A stretch of DNA of 64,000 bases from Gigaspora rosea (lineage: Eukaryota > Glomeromycota > Glomeromycetes > Diversisporales > Gigasporaceae). The stretch lies in NCBI GenBank assembly GCA_003550325.1, contig QKWP01001941.1, forward strand, positions 1 through 64,000. Reading direction: 5' to 3'. The number at the start of each line of letters is the position of its first letter. The stretch's first letter is position 1. A program made the translations under genes and the position numbers. Under the pieces are notes generated by a model. That model had not been told where the DNA came from, made no database searches, and worked only from the letters and a program-made list of their open reading frames with translations. Below, piece by piece: positions 34,214-47,000 of the stretch.

Positions 34214-36364
34214 TAGGGCTCCTATCAGATCGGACCAAACCGGACTTTTGCCAAGTTTGAATCCGGTTCGATTTTCGAACCGAACTCAAACTTTTTGTTT
34301 CAACTTTTTAGTCAAGTTCGAGTTCGGTCCGGGTTCAGTCCGAAGTTTGTCAAACTAGTTTGAAATCCGAATTAGTGATATGAATCAAAAATCGATTAAT
34401 CGATTAGTTGATCGAGTTGGCAACTACACTGGCGATCATAAGTAGTGCAACAAAAAAAAATTTTTACTTAGATCGCATTATTTCCCGCAATTCTGGGTGT
34501 ATCCTTTTATTTGTTTTATTTTTTTATTTGTAAATAGTATAGTATTCACATAAAAAAATCTTAGAATGTATTAATAAAGTAGATTTTTTATAAGCACAAG
34601 CTTTATTTAAAATTACGTGTTGCATTACTTTTGCTCGTTTTAAACACAACATGAATATAAAACAAAAAAATTTTTTTTTATATATAAAAAAAAATTTTTT
34701 TTTCTATTTTAATATTTCATGGCCACCACAACATGGTGTATCCACCTTGTGCCTTGATTGCTTTACGAACTTGTTCTAGCATTGTATAGATCAGACGATA
34801 TAGGTCCGTGCTTTGATTCCCATCTAGGCCACCTGGATCTTGCCCAAAAAATTTTTTTCACCTGAAATTAGTCTTAAATATTTCCAAGCCGATGTTAAAT
34901 CCTTAACCTACAAATATTTAAACGAATGAGTTCAGAGAGAGAAGATATTAATTAAAAACTTTGTCTAATTATTTTTAAGCTAATGTCTTATAAGTATCGC
35001 GCTATATTTGACATAGTTATCTTTCTATATATATATTTTTTTTAAATAGCAAATTCGTAATCTATGACAGTATATATAAAATATTAATAAAAAATATATT
35101 AATATAATTCAATATTCATCCCGTAGTCGACTTTGCAAAGGCTATTAATACCGCGAAATTTAATATAGCATTATACCTTTACAAACCTGTCCCAAATCTC
35201 TAATATTAAAAGCAAATTAATAATTTTTTGAGTTGTTTCTATAGTATTATTTACTATCCAACTCAAAAAATTTTGAATTTTAGCTTTTTAGTCGAAATTA
35301 CCTAGACCAGTATTTGGTAGACCGATTTTCACAAATTCAAGCCAACGTTTTCGTTGATATTCATACGGGTAGAGCTTTTCTTACTTAACCTATATTACCA
35401 AACCATAATTTCTATATGAAAAAAAAAAAAAACCTAAATTATTAATACAGTTTAATTTTTTCGATAAAACCGTACTTCAACAGCAATTAAATGGCAAAGG
35501 TAGGTGGCTCAATTTTAAAATCGTCACTTGGGTTGGCTCACTGCTAATAGGTAAACGACAGACCTTCACTAATTTTTTGCAAACACGATAGCTCCACCAC
35601 TTTTATTGGTGTAAAGAGCCAGAAAGGAACTAAAATTACATGTCTAGCTTACCACCCTTGTGGTACACTGGTTTTGCAGCAACGAAGAAACAAGGGCTCT
35701 TTTGAGTTATAAATCGTGCGTATTTTTTTTTTTGCTAGAACGTCATTTAAGTTCTATTGTAACACGAGAATGCAAAAATGAGAATAGATTTTCCGGTCAC
35801 ATGATCCTTCGTTGTACAATGGCCATCATCTGATCGTTGTAAAAAGTAATGCAGCACATGATTTGTGCTATAGTACAAGCTCGATTATCTTTACATTGGC
35901 AATAATAATGAATATTAAAAATTTTAACATTGAAAAAAGGTACCATTTATGAGTAAAATAAAAAAAAAAAATAAAAGGATACACCCAGAATTGCGGGAAA
36001 TAATGCGATCTAAGTAAAATTTTTTTTTTGTTGCACTACTTATGATCGCCAGTATAATTGATTAATCGATTAATCGATTAGTTGATTAGTTAAACATAAT
36101 CAACTATTAATCGATTTTTTAAAAATTTTCAAATAACTAATCGATTATGATTTTTTGCCCGATTCGTAACACTAATCCAAATACTAGTATAAATATTCGA
36201 ACTTCAAACTAGTTTGACAAACTTCGGACCGAACCGAACTGAACTCTTAACTGAGTTTGAGTCTGGTTCGAAGTTTGAAACTAGCAAAATTTAGAGTTCG
36301 AGTTCGGTTTGATCCCGGATTGGATCCGAACTGGACCGAACCCGAACCAAACATAGGAGCACTA
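34214..36364. mobile_element. Non-autonomous hAT element carrying a nested element
   Basis: The ends are TAGGGCTCCTAT and, inward from the right, TAGTGCTCCTAT. Exact 8-bp duplications GATATAGA flank it (34206-34213, 36365-36372). GTTCGG and CCGAAC motifs crowd both ends, parallel to the GGTCCG repeats of the 27955 element. Removing the nested element at 34427-36054 leaves a carrier of about 0.52 kb, so this was a MITE before the second insertion. Confidence 0.88.
34427..36054. mobile_element. Mariner-size element with about 85-bp inverted repeats
   Basis: The ends are CACTGGCGATCATAAGTAGT and, inward from the right, TACTGGCGATCATAAGTAGT; the match runs through TTCCCGCAATTCTGGGTGTA. TA flanks both sides (34425-34426, 36055-36056). 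The size of 1.63 kb fits Tc1/mariner. On the minus strand near 34740-34920 there is a broken frame (VKDLTSAWKYLRLISGE, LYRLIYTMLEQVRKAIKAQ) that I cannot assign; no DDE motif is recognised. It inserted into the hAT carrier, so it is the younger of the two. Confidence 0.75.
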
Positions 36365-36527
36365 GATATAGACATATAAAAAAATAATTTAAGTAATTAA
36401 AAAAAATTAAATATATTAAATATTTGCTTTTTGCATTGTTTGTTATTTGCTATAAGGGTTTCTAGTTTGAAGAATATAATATTAGCATTTAATGCAATTT
36501 TAGTCTTTTAAGAATAAGGGAGCATCT

Positions 36528-37017
36528 ATAAATAATATTATACAAGTTGGGTCAGACAAAAGATAATATTTTTTCTGATAAGTAGGGAGTGAAATAATTT
36601 TTTTAGAAAAAATTGTCTAAAACCTAATCTAGTGGATCAAATTTAATGATTTTGGGCATTCAATTCATCTTAGTGAGAGGAGCGAATAGTACTAATTTTA
36701 TTTCATTTGGATTACTAGATTAGAAGTTATTCGCCAAATACTATTGGTTATATCTTTTCTTATAAAATTACTATATAACCAAAAGTTTTTTGTGAATATC
36801 TTGCACTCTAGTAATCCAAATGATATAATTTTGGTATCATTGGATTCGTCTTACTAAAATAAATCAAATGGTATCTAAATCATCTAAATTGGATTATAGT
36901 ATTACAAGATATTCAAGCTTTTGTAAAATTATATATATAAATATAAGAATTTTGAAAATATAGTTGGGAGTCAAGCACTACTAAGTGGGGTACATAATGT
37001 CATTTATGGATGCCCCC
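36528..37017 (-). mobile_element. TIR element with TAA duplication, copy 2 (inverted)
   Basis: Same family as 32604-33132 in opposite orientation. Its right end read inward is GGGGGCATCCATAAATGACA, and TAA flanks both sides (36525-36527, 37018-37020). It is more diverged and 39 bp shorter than copy 1. Confidence 0.8.
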
Positions 37018-37020
37018 TAA

Positions 37021-37559
37021 TTATTGTTTACAATTCTTACAATATTTGAATTTTCAAAGTCCAGATCTTTATTTGATATCTATCTTATAGTTTAAATTTT
37101 ATATATCATCAAAATTAAAGTAAAATTTGATACTTTCAATATCAAGTTTTTATCAAGAGCTATAAGAAAAAAAAACAAATTTGTTGAATATTAATACTTA
37201 TTTTTAATGCCAAAATTTTATATCTACTTTATATATACAATATATAGAATAATTTTTTTAAATAATTATTGGTAGCATAAACACTAACCAAAATAAAGTT
37301 TGATTCAAAATTTGATAATTTTTATATTATTACTGAAATTAAATTTCGTAATCATATTTTCTAAATTATTTATTAAAGAAATTATACATCTATACAATAA
37401 TTATATAGATTTTTTATTTGTAAATTATTATTTTTCCATTAATCAAATAATTTATAAATATTGTTTAAGCCTATCTAAAATTAGTCATAAATTTAATAAC
37501 AATATTCACTATTTTTACAAAAGTTTACAATGGATATTTCAATAACTAGTAATCTATAT
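37021..37559. other. Gene-free AT-rich stretch
   Basis: No gene. The 81-codon plus frame at 37300-37545 is made of Ile, Phe, Tyr and Asn from AT-rich DNA. Confidence 0.5.
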
Positions 37560-38480
37560 TGGCTTAAATTTTTATTATAGATAGTATCGATATTCATCTA
37601 TAAATATAAAAAATTTTAGACAATTTGGTCTAGAAATTCTCAAGTAATTACTTGTATATAATAATTAATTTTTTTAAAAAATTAATTATTGTATACAAGT
37701 GATTACTCGAGAATTACTATATCAAATTATTTAAAATTTTTATATTATAGATAAATATTGATACTATCTATAGTAAAAATTTGAGCTAATTTGGTTTACA
37801 AGTTATTGAGATATCTATCATCAAAGTTTGAGTAAAAATAATAAAAATTTTATAATAATCGATTATTAAAAAATTTGTTATTTTTACTCAAATTTTGACA
37901 ATTGATATCTCAATAACTTGTAATCCAATTCAGCCCAAATTTTTACTATATAGTATCAATTTTCATCTATAGTATATAAAAATTTTAGACGATTTGGTCT
38001 ACTAATTTTCAAATAATCGCCTGTATATAGGATTTTTGCTAGGAAAACACCTTCAACATTTTCTTATTGGGTAATTTCAGACAAATTTGGAGCAACATGC
38101 CAGTCTTATATAAATATAAATCATTTTTTGCCTTTATTAATTCAATAGTTCATCAAATAGACTATCGAATTATTACAGTCAAATAATAATTTGAATGCAA
38201 ATAAAAACTGGTATATTTGTTTAAGTTTGTCCAAATCAGCCTGATCGGAAAATATCGAAGGGTGAGTTTCCTAGCAAAGATCCTATATATAATTAAATTT
38301 TTTAAAAAATTAACTATTGTATACTAATGATTACTCAAGGATTACGAGACCAAATTGGCTAAAATTTTTATATATCATAGATGAATATTGATAATATCTA
38401 TAGTAAAAATTAGAGCTAACTTGGATTACTAGTTATTATAATATTTATTGTCAAAGTTTAAGTAAAAATAGCAAATTCTT
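37560..38480. repeat. Alternating inverted-repeat array 2
   Basis: Palindrome centres fall at about 37677 and 37857 (spacing about 180 bp), and a third partial pair follows the insertion at 38029-38284. One arm reads GAGATATCTATCATCAAAG then TTTGAGTAAAAATA, the opposite arm its complement. Another arm carries AGTATCAATATTCATCTATA. The whole could form a row of long hairpins. Confidence 0.8.
38029..38284. mobile_element. MITE inserted in array 2
   Basis: The ends are AGGATTTTTGCTAGGAAA and, inward from the right, AGGATCTTTGCTAGGAAA. It breaks the array unit at TGTATATA, with TATAT-like sequence repeated on both sides. No frame. Confidence 0.8.
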
Positions 38481-38504
38481 TTTAATAATATTTTTTATAT
38501 AACT

Positions 38505-38610
38505 AGTGATAAATCATATGATTGAATATAAATTATGATTGATCATATGATTGGTTATAAATTATGATTGATCATATGATTGGTCATAAATTATAATCAT
38601 TATATGATTG
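38505..38610. repeat. 34-bp tandem repeat with TGATCATATGATTG
   Basis: Three units of ATAAATTATGATTGATCATA then TGATTGGT, the last partly changed. TGATCA and CATATG are palindromic within each unit. Confidence 0.85.
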
Positions 38611-39105
38611 TGACCAATTATATATAATAACCAATCAAAATACTATAATTGATCATATTCGATATAATTGATCAATAATTAATTACTAGATATTTGACCA
38701 ATTCCCATCTCTAGAATTAGCAATTGTGCAACTAAGATATTTTTGGATAGGTATAATTCATAGTATAGTAAATTGTTGAGGTGTAAAAAAAGTTATTAAA
38801 TATATAAAGAAGTATAAGAATTAGATAAATGCAAAATGTATATAAATTAGGCTTTTTGAACTTAAGTAAATATTTAGAGTTTTTAAAGTTTAAATAAATA
38901 TTTAGTAAAATTTGAATCAAATGCATAATTTTAATACTTATCTAAAATAAAATTTTTAAAAATATGAAATCAATTGTTATCCCTGCTGCTATTCAAATTC
39001 CCTCTGGTTTTGCTTTGCCACTTTTATTACAAAATAAATACTAGAAAGTTTTTACTATTCTGAAACAAAAAAAGCAAAAAATTAATATATTACAAAATGC
39101 TGTTA

Positions 39106-39262
39106 GGGCACTAACATTTATTAGGTAATATTTTAGGGTGGGGTCAAGAAAAATCTTACCTTAGTTTAATTTTATTGGCTAAAATTCTATTTATAGATCT
39201 TATCTGGGGGTGGGGATAAGCCCCTATAGTAAATGGATATTAGGTAATAAATGTAAGCACCC
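39106..39262. mobile_element. PIF-like MITE with TTA duplication
   Basis: The ends are GGGCACTAACATTTATTAGG and, inward from the right, GGGTGCTTACATTTATTACC; TTA flanks both sides (39103-39105, 39263-39265). 157 bp, no frame. Confidence 0.8.
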
Positions 39263-39299
39263 TTATTGTTTTATTGAATTAAGTTGCAAGCCTAAAAAA

Positions 39300-41380
39300 C
39301 TATATAATTATATTCTTTAGTATAGTGATTGTAAATTTACTGAAAAGCTAAATATATTTAAGAAGTTAAAGAAGAAAAACTTGTACCCTGTAAACGTACC
39401 TATAATAGTATTAAGATAATTTACCTACTAATCAAGATGATAATAATTGTGTATAGCAACTTTCTGTATCTTGTCAAAATACAATTCTTAATTTCTTTAC
39501 TTGTCTTGTGTTTCAAGCTCAAACTAAAACCTTAATTACAAGCTTCTAAAATCTATTATTTCACAGAAATAATTTTTTTTAATTTTGTTGATAATCTATA
39601 TTTCAAAGATTTTTTTTTGTAAATTAAATTCTTCATATACTTCATCTTCTCAAAATATGGTCAAAGAGCATTTATTAACTGAGATATTTTCAGAATATCT
39701 TCAAATTAAGTTAAATAAATTTTTAGCTCTAACTAATATTACTATTTTTTGATAGGTGGACAAATAACTCTAGAAACTCAATATATGAATTTATAGCCCT
39801 TAAAGAGAATCAAGAATCAGTAATAAATTTGCTTAATTTGTCTGCATATTGTTATACAGATGACTTTCTTAAAGATAAATTAGAAGAAGTCTGATTTGCA
39901 AATAGTATTAAAATACTATCCATCCATTCTTGCTTGTGTTACTGATAACCTATTAAATATAAGCAAAATATGCAATTACTTAATGTAAGTATAAAATAAA
40001 ATTAATATACATATAGATTATTTTTAACAAACCTATATTATATAAGCACCAAATTGATTGTATATTTATTAAAATACTTACATTATATTACCAAATTTAG
40101 GAAAATATTTTAATATAATCTCTATTTGCTATTGTTTGCATGTCTTTATTTGATTTTAAAGATATTTTAGTTTTTCTGATATTGTAACAATTTTCAAAAA
40201 AAATCTAAAGCCTGTTAATTTTTTTAATTTATTGTATATTTGGTATTGGGAGTTACAAAACTGGCAAAAAGAACAAGAAGTCAGCTTTTTTGAAAATATT
40301 CTGTGAAACTAGATAGTATTTATTGGCTAAAATTTGTATAGATTTATTAGTCTATAAACAAAGCTATTAATATTGTATTTCATTAAATGAAAATTTATAG
40401 CCTAAATATCCTGAAATTGAAAATATAACAGTTAAAAATATTATTTGTAATAAATATCATTTTGCAGATAATAATGTATTGATCCAAATAATAAAACCAA
40501 TAGTTGATACTATTTGTAGACTAGAGTTAAATAATTCCACTTTGGCTGATATATTCAAAAAACTTATCTATATATATAGACAAATAACTTAGCTTAAATA
40601 TCCTATTATTGGTTTTAAAGGTTATATATGCTCTTGCTGTAATTAACAAATGTTCAAGAGCCCTTAATAGTACCATTTTACCATTTTTTTTGTTACATTT
40701 TTTCTTTCTTCAACTCATAAGTATCTTGCAATATCTAAGAAAATAAATGGAAAAGAAATAATTCATGCTTTACTTGAGTTAGCTAATATTTGAAAATTTA
40801 AAAAATGTAATGCTATTCTTTTGTATAATGAATTAATTAATTATAAAAATAGCACTCTCTATTTAATAAACCTCTTTGTGCTTTTTTACAATCTTTACGA
40901 TCATTCTGGCCAATTTTACTAAAAATTTTTCTCTTTTGCACCACTTTGCAATTAAAGTTTTATTATTGTTCCTCATACTGCTAGCTGTGAATGACTATTA
41001 TTAGGATTAGTCAAATCAAAAGCAAAAAATAGGTTAACTTCTGATAATCTTTAAATTATTGGACAACTTAGAAGTGAGCTTAAAAAAGCTATACTATGAA
41101 AGAAGAATAAAATAGTTTTTGGGCTTCCAGTACATAGTAAAAAAAAATGTTGATACCTTTTTTTATGAAGAGGAGAAGAACAAGCTAATAGAAGAGTTAA
41201 ATGAAGTGTTGGAGGAAGTTACAGTAAATATGGATAAAATAAATATTATAGAAGAATTTTTTGACTTTGAAGCATTTGAAAGAAGTCAGGATATATTTGT
41301 CCCAAAACAGAGTAATGAGCTAGTAGAAGATGAATAGTCTATTAATGAGATTCTAAATAATTAATAATTAAATAACTAGG
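39300..41380 (+). pseudogene. hAT transposase, heavily decayed
   Basis: Several frames on the plus strand read as hAT transposase: TDGWTNNS-like FDRWTNNSRNSIYEFIALKE near 39760, SAYCYTDDFLKDKLEEV near 39845, ACVTDNLLNISKICNYL near 39935, and a C-terminal end that includes a hAT-dimerisation-like stretch near 40980-41095 followed by an open 72-codon tail (41119-41337, FFYEEEKNKLIEELNEVLEE). Many stops and frame breaks lie between. I cannot see intact element ends or a BED zinc finger. The DNA-binding N-terminus, if present, would lie near 39300-39600. This could be the relative that once mobilised the hAT MITEs here, but the link is not shown. Confidence 0.7.
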
Positions 41381-44064
41381 TGCTTGAGTTGCTTAAAGGG
41401 AGCTAGAAATAAATGAATGTATTGTATGTGTTGATATCCAATATATCTAGAGATGAACAAGATTTTTTATTTATCTATTGCTGCTAGTTATTGTTTTAAA
41501 ATTTAAAACATAATTTATTGTGTAAAAAGACATTTTTAGTGCGTTGATTTTGGGTTTAGAATAGTTTGTTTGAAAATTATGTTAGTTTAAAATTTTTTTT
41601 TTATTTCTGAAGTTTGTTTTCATTAATTAAACAAGTACGAATTTTTTTTGTAAATATTTACTAGTAAATAATTTTGTAATTAAGTAGATTTATTTAAATT
41701 TTTTTGATTATGAGGGAAGAGGTGACAATATACAGAATTTAGTTGGTTTTGGTTTAATAAATGTTATGGGATTAAGGTTAAAAAGATTAAGGATAATCAA
41801 TGATCGATCAAATTAAGGTGGGAGATAATTTAGGTATCAAAGTATCATTTTGTTTCATGAAGATTACTGTAATAATATCAGGTCTTAAGGTTGTTTTTGT
41901 AGCTTGGATTTTTGTAGATAGGTTTTTGTTGGTGGTTTAATTAACGTTATTTATATAATTGTTCTAATGGCTATTGTAATTGTTAATATTAACAGCGACT
42001 ATCATGTGATTAAGGGTTTAATTAAATGATGCGGGTGATTAACCTTACAATGGAATGGGTTAATTGTTGATAAATTAGGGTTTGAATGTTTAATTAATTT
42101 ATGTAAGGTCATTTGATCTTTTTGTTTAATTTGGATATATTAAGTGGTTTTCAAAGTTTGGGTTACGAAGTCAAAACTAAGGAAAAATTTTACTTAGTAT
42201 AACAAGTTGTTTCAGATTCAAGGTAAATTTAATAAATGTTTTATTTTTATTATTTTTGGTAAAGTGATATTGTCTCAGAGTTAATAATTTTAGTATAACT
42301 TTATTATATACTAATTTAAGTTTAATTATATGTTTTAATTGTAAGAAAGTTTTGTTATAGATTTTTTATGGTATTTTCTGATAAATTTATGATAATTTTA
42401 TTTATTGACTCATTCTTTAAGAATAAGCAATTAATTTTTTTTACAAGAAATTGATTAGAATTATATTTTTTGGTACTATTTTGTTTTGTCTTTATGAGTT
42501 AATTGAATAGTAACAAAATTATGTAATTCTGATTTAAAATTTTTAGTTGTTTAATTTTTAGTAAGATTTTTTTATATGTTAATTTGTTTTTTTTTGTACT
42601 AAGTATATTTATTATATTATAAGGTAATTTAATAACATTTATTATATTTAGGTTATTGTTGGAATAGTGTGAATTTTGTAATAAAGTTTTTTATGTTATT
42701 TTGATGTTTGTATTTTTAAATTAATTTCTTGTATGTTTATTAAAATATGTAGTAAGTTTTTTTAATAATTTTTTGTAGTAATTTATAAGAAAAGTATAAT
42801 AGTATTAAGTTGACTAATTTAATCACATTGGTTTCTTTGGAAACTTAAATTTGCAGATAAAATTTTAAAAATTTATTTTAGATTGTTTCAAATTTATAAG
42901 GTGAAATAAAATTCTTTTTGGTTAAATGTTTTAGATTTGTATATAAATAACAATAATTCAATATTTATTAATTTATTTACTTACTTTGGTAAATAAAATA
43001 GAATTTCTGTTTTATTTTTTTTATTATAATTTAATATATATTAGAATGATTTTATTTATAATTTTAATTAAATTTTATAGAAGTTTTGATAATTCAAATA
43101 CAGATTGATTTGTTTTATTTATTTGGGGTTGTTATTGGAAGAGTAAGTTGTGTTATAGAATTTTTATAGTAACATATGATAGTTATTGTATTGATTTGAA
43201 TGCAATTTAAGTTAACCAATATTGGAATAGTAAGTAAGTTATATGTTTTGTTTTGCATTTTGTAATTTTAATAATTTTATTAAAATTAAACTATTTTAAT
43301 TTTTTAGCTTAAATATCAAAGAAATTTATAATAATATTATTTTAGGTAGTTTGGTTCTAGTAGATTGATTCTTGGTAGTAATTTTAATTGATTTTGATTG
43401 GTTTTTTATTTGTTAATTTGTTTTAGTATTTATTTTTGTTATTATTGTTAATAATAATTTATTATTATTAATGTTTAAGATATTAAATAAGTATTATTTA
43501 TTTTTTTTTAATAAAATATAATAACTTTTGTGAAGTAAAAAAATCCTGGCATTATATTTAATAAAAGTTTATGGTAAAGTGAGATTTTTGTTTTATTCTG
43601 ATAAGGTTTATTTTTTTTGATTTATGTTTATTATTGTAGATAAAAATTATTATATTCTGATAGGACTATTTGACAGAATTTTAAGTTTAAAAGTTATTCT
43701 GTGATTTATTTGATTGTTTTGTATTTTATTGTGTGATATGTAACTATTTTATTTATGTAAGTATAAATATTATATGAATGTTTTTTACTTTTTTTATTAT
43801 TATATTATTTTATTAATTTTTTATTTGGTATTTTTAGTTAATATAATTTTTATTTGATTTATAAATTGAGTAGTATAAAAGATTGAATGTTTGATATGAA
43901 TAAAATTTTGTAGTTTTTTAATAATTATGTAAGTTTTTCAGTTTTTTTGATTTTTTTAGTTGATTTATTTTTGATTAATTTATTGGATTTATTAAATTCC
44001 GAATAGAGTTTCTTTAAGTATATTTAATTGTTTTAATATTACTTTTTGTTAAAAAAATGAAATA
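41381..44064. other. Gene-free tract, very poor in C on the plus strand
   Basis: Long stretches have T and A with some G but hardly any C (for example 42590-42830 and 43060-43420), a strong strand asymmetry. No frame exceeds about 60 codons. It adjoins the 3-prime side of the Helitron (minus strand) and may be its non-coding tail; the Helitron 3-prime hairpin and CTRR end could not be fixed. Confidence 0.5.
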
Positions 44065-47000
44065 TTATTTTATATGGATTAGTTTAAAAAAGTTCTTAAT
44101 CCATTATTACTTAATGAAATTAATCGTTCATATTCGGTAATTACTTCTGGATCAATTTTTATACTATTTGGGTTAAATGAAGTAATATCTAGTGAATTCC
44201 ATGATGGGGCTCAGCTAAGTGCAACATATGCTTGACCATAGGCAAACATTTGTTCATCAATAGCAACAGAAATATTTGGTATAGTTAATCCTTGTGTTTT
44301 ATGTACTGTAAGTGCAAATGCATTTTGAAGTGGAAATTGATGTCGACTTGCTAGTATGCCATTTAAAAAAAATCGGGTTGTTACTTTTTTTATAGTTGCT
44401 GTTATTATTTGTTGAGAAGTTGGAAATATAGCTGTGACTGTATTTTCATCTTCTAAATTAGTAACAACTCCAATTGATCCATTACAAAGTCCATGTTCAA
44501 ATAGTGTGTTATCTAGATACATAACACGAGCACCTTTTTGCAAAATTAATTCTGCAGGTAAATTTGTATGTTGACAAAAGGTATGATTATTATTTATTGG
44601 ATCTATTTCTTGACTATCAATAAGATCAATAGCAGTTGCGACAAATGGTTCTGAGTTGTCATATTCTTGAGGTAAGAATAGACATGCTAATTTATTTAAA
44701 TTATCTGCCATTGCATGAAATCCTACCAAATATGTAGTATCAGTTGGTGATCGTGTTGATGGAGTTTTTATTTTGTTATTAATTATTTGCATTATTTCAT
44801 TTGTTATGTGCCTATTTCTAATTTTATTTAATACTTTATAAAACATTATATCATTGTTTTGTCTTCTAGGTGTTGTTAAAAATATTGGATAAAATTCAGA
44901 CTATATAGGAGAATAGAATACCTGATCACCATTTACTGGAGGTAGTTGTGCAAGATCTCCAATTAATAAAACTCTAATTCCACCAAATGGTAAAGCATTA
45001 TTGTGTAATCGAGCAAAAAGATTACTTATAAATGTTAATAGGCCTGCAGATACCATAGAAATTTCATCAATTATAATAACTTCAGTATTTAGAAGAAGTT
45101 GGCGAGTTTCTTGATCATTTAAGGCTAAACTCATATGATTACCAGAAGATGGACATATTTTTAGTTGTGAATGTATCGTTTTTCCTTCTATATTTTGAGC
45201 AGCTACACCAGTTGGAGCCATTAATAAATATTTTTTATGATGTGATAGAAGGTAATTTATAATTAATATTATTAAATATGATTTTCCTGTTCCTGCTGAT
45301 CCAGTTAGAAAAAAATATGGATGCCCATGTTCATTTATATGACCCCATGCTGAAGTTAATAGATTGAATGCTGCATATTGGTCTGATGGTGTTTCTAATA
45401 TAGAATATCGAGTAATTAAACGAGAAGAACACATTAATGTATTGAGCTGGTTTTGTATAACTGTTGCAATATTATTTTGCATACTATTTACTATTTTATT
45501 TATTTGTTGCTGATAATTATATGAAAAATTTATAAATCTTGTTGTTGTATTTTGACTAATATTTTGTATTGCTTGATTAAATTGTTCTGAAAATCTTGCT
45601 TGAAAATGTGCTCGGTAGTTTGGATATGAACCTAGTAAATTATTTTCATTTCTACAAGGAAATTGAAGCAAAAGTTGTTAGTAAAAGAATGCTTCCCCAT
45701 CTTCTATAGATAAATGTTAAATCGTACTAAAATTGCTTTTTTTCTTTTAATTACAAATTTATTTTGTTGGTCTATCCAATAGTTAACAGTTGAATTTGGT
45801 CGATTTGATTTTATTTTATAATTTTGATGATAATATGTGTATGTTATATTATTAAAGCATAAATTAATTGGTCTTAAAAAATATTTGTCAATAGCATCAG
45901 CCCAATATGGATTAGAGTTTTCATTATCTAATAGATAAAGTGGTTTTATACTTTTTGTTCGTATATTAGGTAGGGTAGATGGTAGATATTCAGTAGCTAT
46001 TGTTGATCGACATATAGAGTAACTAGTTAGAAAAATTATTAGTTCCATTGCTCCAAGGCGTCTTGCTAATATATGAGTTCAGTAAGAATTATATTCTGTT
46101 AGTTTAAAAAGGTCTGAATTTTCTGGTTTTGTAATATATTTAGTCATATATTTAGCAAATGATTTTGAGGTAACATATTGAAAATTACAATGTCCTTGCC
46201 ATATTAACAAAGTTGGTGGGTGATGTAGAACAACCCATTGATTAGCTTCTTTAGTTCGACGATATATATAATGTAATGAAGAAGGTTCTAAATAAGTGTT
46301 ATTAGATAATTGTGCTGGAAATCCTTTTTTGCATTGTTCACCAGGAAGTGGTGGTCCACCACATTTATTAGGAGAACATCTATGAATTTGGTGTGTATTA
46401 ACTAAATTATAAAGGATTGGTTCAGTTTGAGGATTTGGTAAATCAGCTTGTATTATATTATTGTTTATTAAAGTTGGAATTGGTGTATCAAGATAAGCTA
46501 TACCATGGGTATGTATACTACCACGATTTTGAAATTCATCTCTTTCAAAATGATGTAACCATTTACCCCATTCAGCTAGTTTTGAATTTTTCCATAGTAG
46601 ATTATGAATTGAATTTAGTTTTTGATGATAATGTAAATATGTGTGCAAAGGTCTATTTGTTGGTATAGTACTAAAGTTATCAGTTTTTGATAATATTTTT
46701 TGTAAATGTGGCCAAAGTCCTTCTGACATAGTCATAGTATAGAAAATTTGAGGTAGTCCAAAACTTTGAATCATTGCATTTACAGATTGTTGCCGTTGAC
46801 GAAAATAAGTATCACTAGTTTGAATATAAGAAGGAATAGTAGTTGTTATTGTTTCATTAATTATTGGTCGATTATTGTAAATACTTTGATTAATTAAATC
46901 TGCTATAGTAGGAAGATGTTGTTGATCAGTTAAGCGTTGACGTAAGATGTGTTGTCTATTTTGATGATTTCTTAATTTTTCTAAATTAATATAGGACCAA

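Noticed and set aside
37300-37545. 81-codon frame of Ile, Phe, Tyr and Asn
   Set aside because: Chance open frame in AT-rich DNA.
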